In this document: in pieces, positions 13,206-14,942 of the stretch
Numbering within the stretch: the stretch's first letter is position 1
Layout: every line of letters starts with the position of its first letter
NCBI GenBank assembly: GCA_964648215.1
Contig: CAZYMF010000118.1
Coordinates: forward strand, 1 to 14,942
From: CAZYMF01 sp964648215
Lineage (GTDB): Bacteria; Desulfobacterota; Binatia; HRBIN30; JACQVA1
Length of the DNA stretch: 14,942 nucleotides
Reading direction: 5' to 3'
Position numbers and translations under genes: made by a program
The notes under the pieces: model-generated
Databases searched by the model: none
Seen by the model: only the letters and a program-made list of their open reading frames with translations
What the model was told of the DNA's origin: nothing

Positions 13206-13502
13206 ATGAGCCGAAAGACGCTTTTGGTGCTGGTCCTGGTGGCGGCGTTCGTGTTTGTCTTGTCGGCGCCGCGCCAGGCGCAAGCGACGAACACCGGCGA
13301 GATCGCCCTCTACGCGGCGATCGGTGTGGTCGGCGTGATCGCGATCAGCGCGGTCGCCACGTACTACGTCTATGGCACCAAGCCACACATGATGTTGCCG
13401 GGTCCCGATCCGCTGCAGCTCCAGCGTAAGCCCGAGCCCCGCCTCCGTTTCGGACTGCGCTGCCAACAGAAGGACGGCAACCTCCCCCTCGTTTGCTGGT
13501 GA
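13206..13502 (+). CDS. Small membrane protein, copy 2 of the tandem paralog pair (unknown family)
   Basis: 98 aa, the same length as copy 1 and alignable without gaps; by hand count about 46 of 98 positions are identical. The signal-like segment is 1-27 with A-Q-A at 25-27 and the second hydrophobic segment ~33-56. It has YVYGTKPHMMLP at 54-65 and ends with CQQKDGNLPLVCW (86-98). The most variable parts are the membrane segments and residues 66-85, so the two motif blocks are under the strongest constraint. AGGAG (13194-13198) lies 7 bases before the ATG. A strong hairpin follows 2 bases after the TGA. The function is unknown. Confidence 0.75.
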   Translation: MSRKTLLVLVLVAAFVFVLSAPRQAQATNTGEIALYAAIGVVGVIAISAVATYYVYGTKPHMMLPGPDPLQLQRKPEPRLRFGLRCQQKDGNLPLVCW

Positions 13503-13504
13503 CG

Positions 13505-13525
13505 GTCCGCGGCGCCGCCGCGGAC
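13505..13525 (+). terminator. Perfect 9-bp hairpin directly after the small-gene pair
   Basis: GTCCGCGGC (13505-13513), loop GCC, GCCGCGGAC (13517-13525). The stem is all matched and mostly GC, beginning 2 bases after the TGA at 13500-13502. No T-run follows, so it may act as a terminator of the GC-rich type or as a 3' mRNA protector. Confidence 0.5.
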
Positions 13526-13595
13526 GGGTTGCGGCCCTGAGCGGGCGCCATCCGTTGCTCGGCGAACGTCCGCCGGACTCTGCCGCCTCGGAGAC

Positions 13596-13639
13596 TTGCG
13601 GCGGCGGGCGAGCATCTTCGATACTCCCCCGCCGGCGGG
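13596..13639 (+). promoter_or_regulatory. Candidate promoter of the receiver-kinase gene with a downstream palindrome
   Basis: TTGCGG (13596-13601), 18 bases, GATACT (13620-13625). A perfect 12-base palindrome, CCCGCCGGCGGG, lies at 13628-13639 over the predicted transcript start and ends 5 bases before the ATG. It could be an operator or a leader stem. Confidence 0.35.
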
Positions 13640-13644
13640 TTGCC

Positions 13645-14802
13645 ATGGCGGAAGATACGGTGCTGGTGGTCGATGACGAGCCGGCCAGCGTGCGCGCCGT
13701 GCGGCGCACCTTGGCCCCGGATCATCGCGTTCTGACGGCGGGCAGTGCCGCCGAGGGCCTGCGGCGGCTGGGCGAGGAGCCGGTCGCGTTGATCGTCGCC
13801 GATCATCGCATGCCCGAGATGACCGGCACCGAGTTCCTGGCGCAGAGCGCCGCCCGCTACCCGGACACGATTCGGGTGCTGCTGACCGGGTACACCGACG
13901 TCGCCACGGTCATCGGCGCCATCAACGCCGGCCAGGTGTACTACTACCTGACCAAGCCGTGGGAGCCGCACGAGCTGAAGCTGGTGGTGCGGCGCGGCTT
14001 CGAGCGCTTCCGGGCCGAGGCGGAGCGGCGCCGCCTGCTGCGCGAGCTGGAGCAGTCCTGCCAGCGCGTGCGCCGCGAGGCGGAGCAGAAGACGCGGCTG
14101 CTCACCCTGACCGCGCACGAGCTGGGCACGCCGCTGCACGTCCTGCTGAACGCCCTCGACCTGCTGGCCCTGGTCGAGCTGCCGCCGCGGGCGGGACCGT
14201 GGGTGGAGACGGCGCAGCGCAATGCCGCGTGGCTCGCCCGCGGCCTGGCGCAGATGACGGCGGCGGCGCGCGCCCGCAGCGGCGGCTTGCGCCTGCGCCC
14301 GGCGCCGCTACGCCTGGCCGAGCTGTGGCGGTCGCTGCAGGCGGACCTGGAGCCGCGCCTGCGCGAGCGCCGCCTGGAGCTGGTCGCCGACGTGGCCGAC
14401 GACCTGCCGCAAATCGAAGCCGATCCACTCTGGCTGCGCCTGGCCCTCGGCAGCCTGGTCTCCAATGCGATCCGTTTCACGCCCGACGGCGGTCGGGTCA
14501 GCATCCGCGCGCGGCCGCGCGCGGCGGCGGCGCAGCTCGCGGTGGAGGTGCGCGACACCGGCATCGGGATCCTCGCCGACCACCTCGAGGACATCTTCGA
14601 GCCCTTCGCCGCCGCCGGCGGGGACCCGTTTCAGCACGCCTCGGGCTCGCTCGCCTTCGGTGCCCGCGGCCTCGGTCTCGGGCTGTCGATCGCCCACGCC
14701 GTGGTCACCCGCCACGGCGGCACGGTCAGCGTGGAGAGCCGGCCGGGGCAGGGGAGTTGCTTCACGATCTCGTTGCCGCTGCGCTCTGCTCCGGTCGCTT
14801 GA
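13645..14802 (+). CDS. Receiver-histidine kinase fusion protein (REC-HisKA-HATPase)
   Basis: This 385-aa cytoplasmic protein has no membrane segments. Residues ~4-120 are a receiver: acidic Asp10-Asp11, phospho-acceptor Asp53 in ADHRMP, Thr81 and Lys104 in LTKPW, closest in style to HupR/RpfG-type receivers. An Arg/Glu-rich coiled coil (~118-150) leads to the H-box TAHELGTPLH with His158. The ATPase domain has N-box Asn274, G1 DTGIGI (304-309), an F-box near IFEPF, and G2 GLGLGLSIA (342-350). All catalytic residues are present. A partner kinase or regulator may phosphorylate the receiver and so tune the kinase. No output regulator is encoded nearby, so the partner lies elsewhere. The ATG at 13645 was chosen because the first receiver strand begins 5 residues later; there is no clear Shine-Dalgarno sequence. 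Confidence 0.9.
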   Translation: MAEDTVLVVDDEPASVRAVRRTLAPDHRVLTAGSAAEGLRRLGEEPVALIVADHRMPEMTGTEFLAQSAARYPDTIRVLLTGYTDVATVIGAINAGQVYYYLTKPWEPHELKLVVRRGFERFRAEAERRRLLRELEQSCQRVRREAEQKTRLLTLTAHELGTPLHVLLNALDLLALVELPPRAGPWVETAQRNAAWLARGLAQMTAAARARSGGLRLRPAPLRLAELWRSLQADLEPRLRERRLELVADVADDLPQIEADPLWLRLALGSLVSNAIRFTPDGGRVSIRARPRAAAAQLAVEVRDTGIGILADHLEDIFEPFAAAGGDPFQHASGSLAFGARGLGLGLSIAHAVVTRHGGTVSVESRPGQGSCFTISLPLRSAPVA

Positions 14803-14842
14803 TTCGTCGAGCGCCGCGCGCGTGTTTCTCCGACATTGCCCT

Positions 14843-14877
14843 GTTTTCCGTTTTCGGTTTCCCGCTCCCGGTTTCTC
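14843..14877. repeat. Degenerate heptanucleotide array, five units
   Basis: Consecutive 7-base units each start with G: GTTTTCC, GTTTTCG, GTTTCCC, GCTCCCG, GTTTCTC. A further GTTTCTC stands alone at 14824-14830. The pyrimidine-rich strand resembles that of the array at 11507-11548. It lies in the non-coding space after the kinase. Confidence 0.5.
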
Positions 14878-14883
14878 CTTCGA

Positions 14884-14926
14884 ACCTCCCGCCGGAGGTG
14901 CCGCGGGCGGCGATTTCGAGTAAGAT
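14884..14926 (+). promoter_or_regulatory. Hairpin and promoter-like boxes upstream of the edge gene
   Basis: ACCTCC (14884-14889), loop CGCC, GGAGGT (14894-14899) forms a 6-bp hairpin. GTGCCG (14898-14903), 17 bases, TAAGAT (14921-14926) resembles the phosphorylase promoter. The rest of the 14803-14942 stretch holds the heptamer array and nothing else seen. Confidence 0.25.
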
Positions 14927-14933
14927 CACGCGC

Positions 14934-14942
14934 GTGAGTGAC
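14934..14942 (+). CDS. Possible leaderless start of the next gene (only three codons in window)
   Basis: GTG AGT GAC at the edge, 7 bases after the TAAGAT box, the spacing expected for a leaderless mRNA. There is too little sequence to confirm a gene. Confidence 0.2.

Noticed and set aside
13555..13644. Upstream in-frame start for the receiver-kinase
   Set aside because: The added residues have no receiver homology and overlie the promoter and palindrome; the receiver begins at the ATG at 13645.

Overview
The window is 14,942 bases of very GC-rich, gene-dense draft bacterial sequence. It contains two runs of exactly 100 N (2503-2602 and 13064-13163), so it comes from a scaffolded, probably metagenome-derived, assembly. 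A lipoprotein-type outer-membrane channel, a periplasmic adaptor and a CecR/YbhGFSR-type exporter show a Gram-negative cell. The G+C level, the choice-of-anchor/PKD surface protein and the response-regulator/kinase fusion would fit a soil or sediment lineage such as Binatota or another deltaproteobacterium-like group. That placement is an inference; no marker gene here settles it.

Layout. 2-1318 (+) is the 3' part of a secreted or surface protein with a PKD domain and two tandem copies of an unnamed repeat. It converges on 1340-2449 (-), a YdfG-like short-chain dehydrogenase fused to an NTF2/SnoaL-like domain. Upstream of that gene lie the first N gap, a small open frame entering the gap, and a histidine-rich multi-pass membrane protein (2706-3932, -) with its own candidate promoter.

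4005-11420 (-) is a seven-gene unit transcribed in the order TetR/CecR-type repressor, outer-membrane lipoprotein channel, HlyD/YbhG-type adaptor, ATPase 1, ATPase 2, permease YbhS-like, permease YbhR-like. Most junctions overlap by 4 or 11 bases or are separated by 4. It is the E. coli cecR-ybhGFSR arrangement with an outer-membrane channel gene added and YbhF split into two genes. Together these genes would form a complete envelope-spanning exporter. The repressor probably controls the whole unit through a dyad that fills the promoter spacer.

11516-12283 (-) encodes a nucleoside phosphorylase-family protein with its own promoter and a perfect 7-bp-arm dyad in that promoter's spacer. A tRNA-Arg(ACG) gene (12413-12486, +) is followed by a structured leader and two tandem 98-codon paralogs (12689-12985 and 13206-13502) of a small membrane protein family that I do not recognise. 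The second N gap lies between them, flanked by identical 16-mers. The window ends with a receiver-histidine kinase fusion (13645-14802, +), a degenerate heptamer array, and the possible leaderless start of a further gene.

The most novel material is the small-protein pair, the two degenerate heptanucleotide arrays (one forms the end of a coding sequence), the split two-ATPase exporter whose motif losses fall in a single composite ATP site, and the gap-edge repeats, which suggest that both N gaps may be artificial or may hide tandem repeats.
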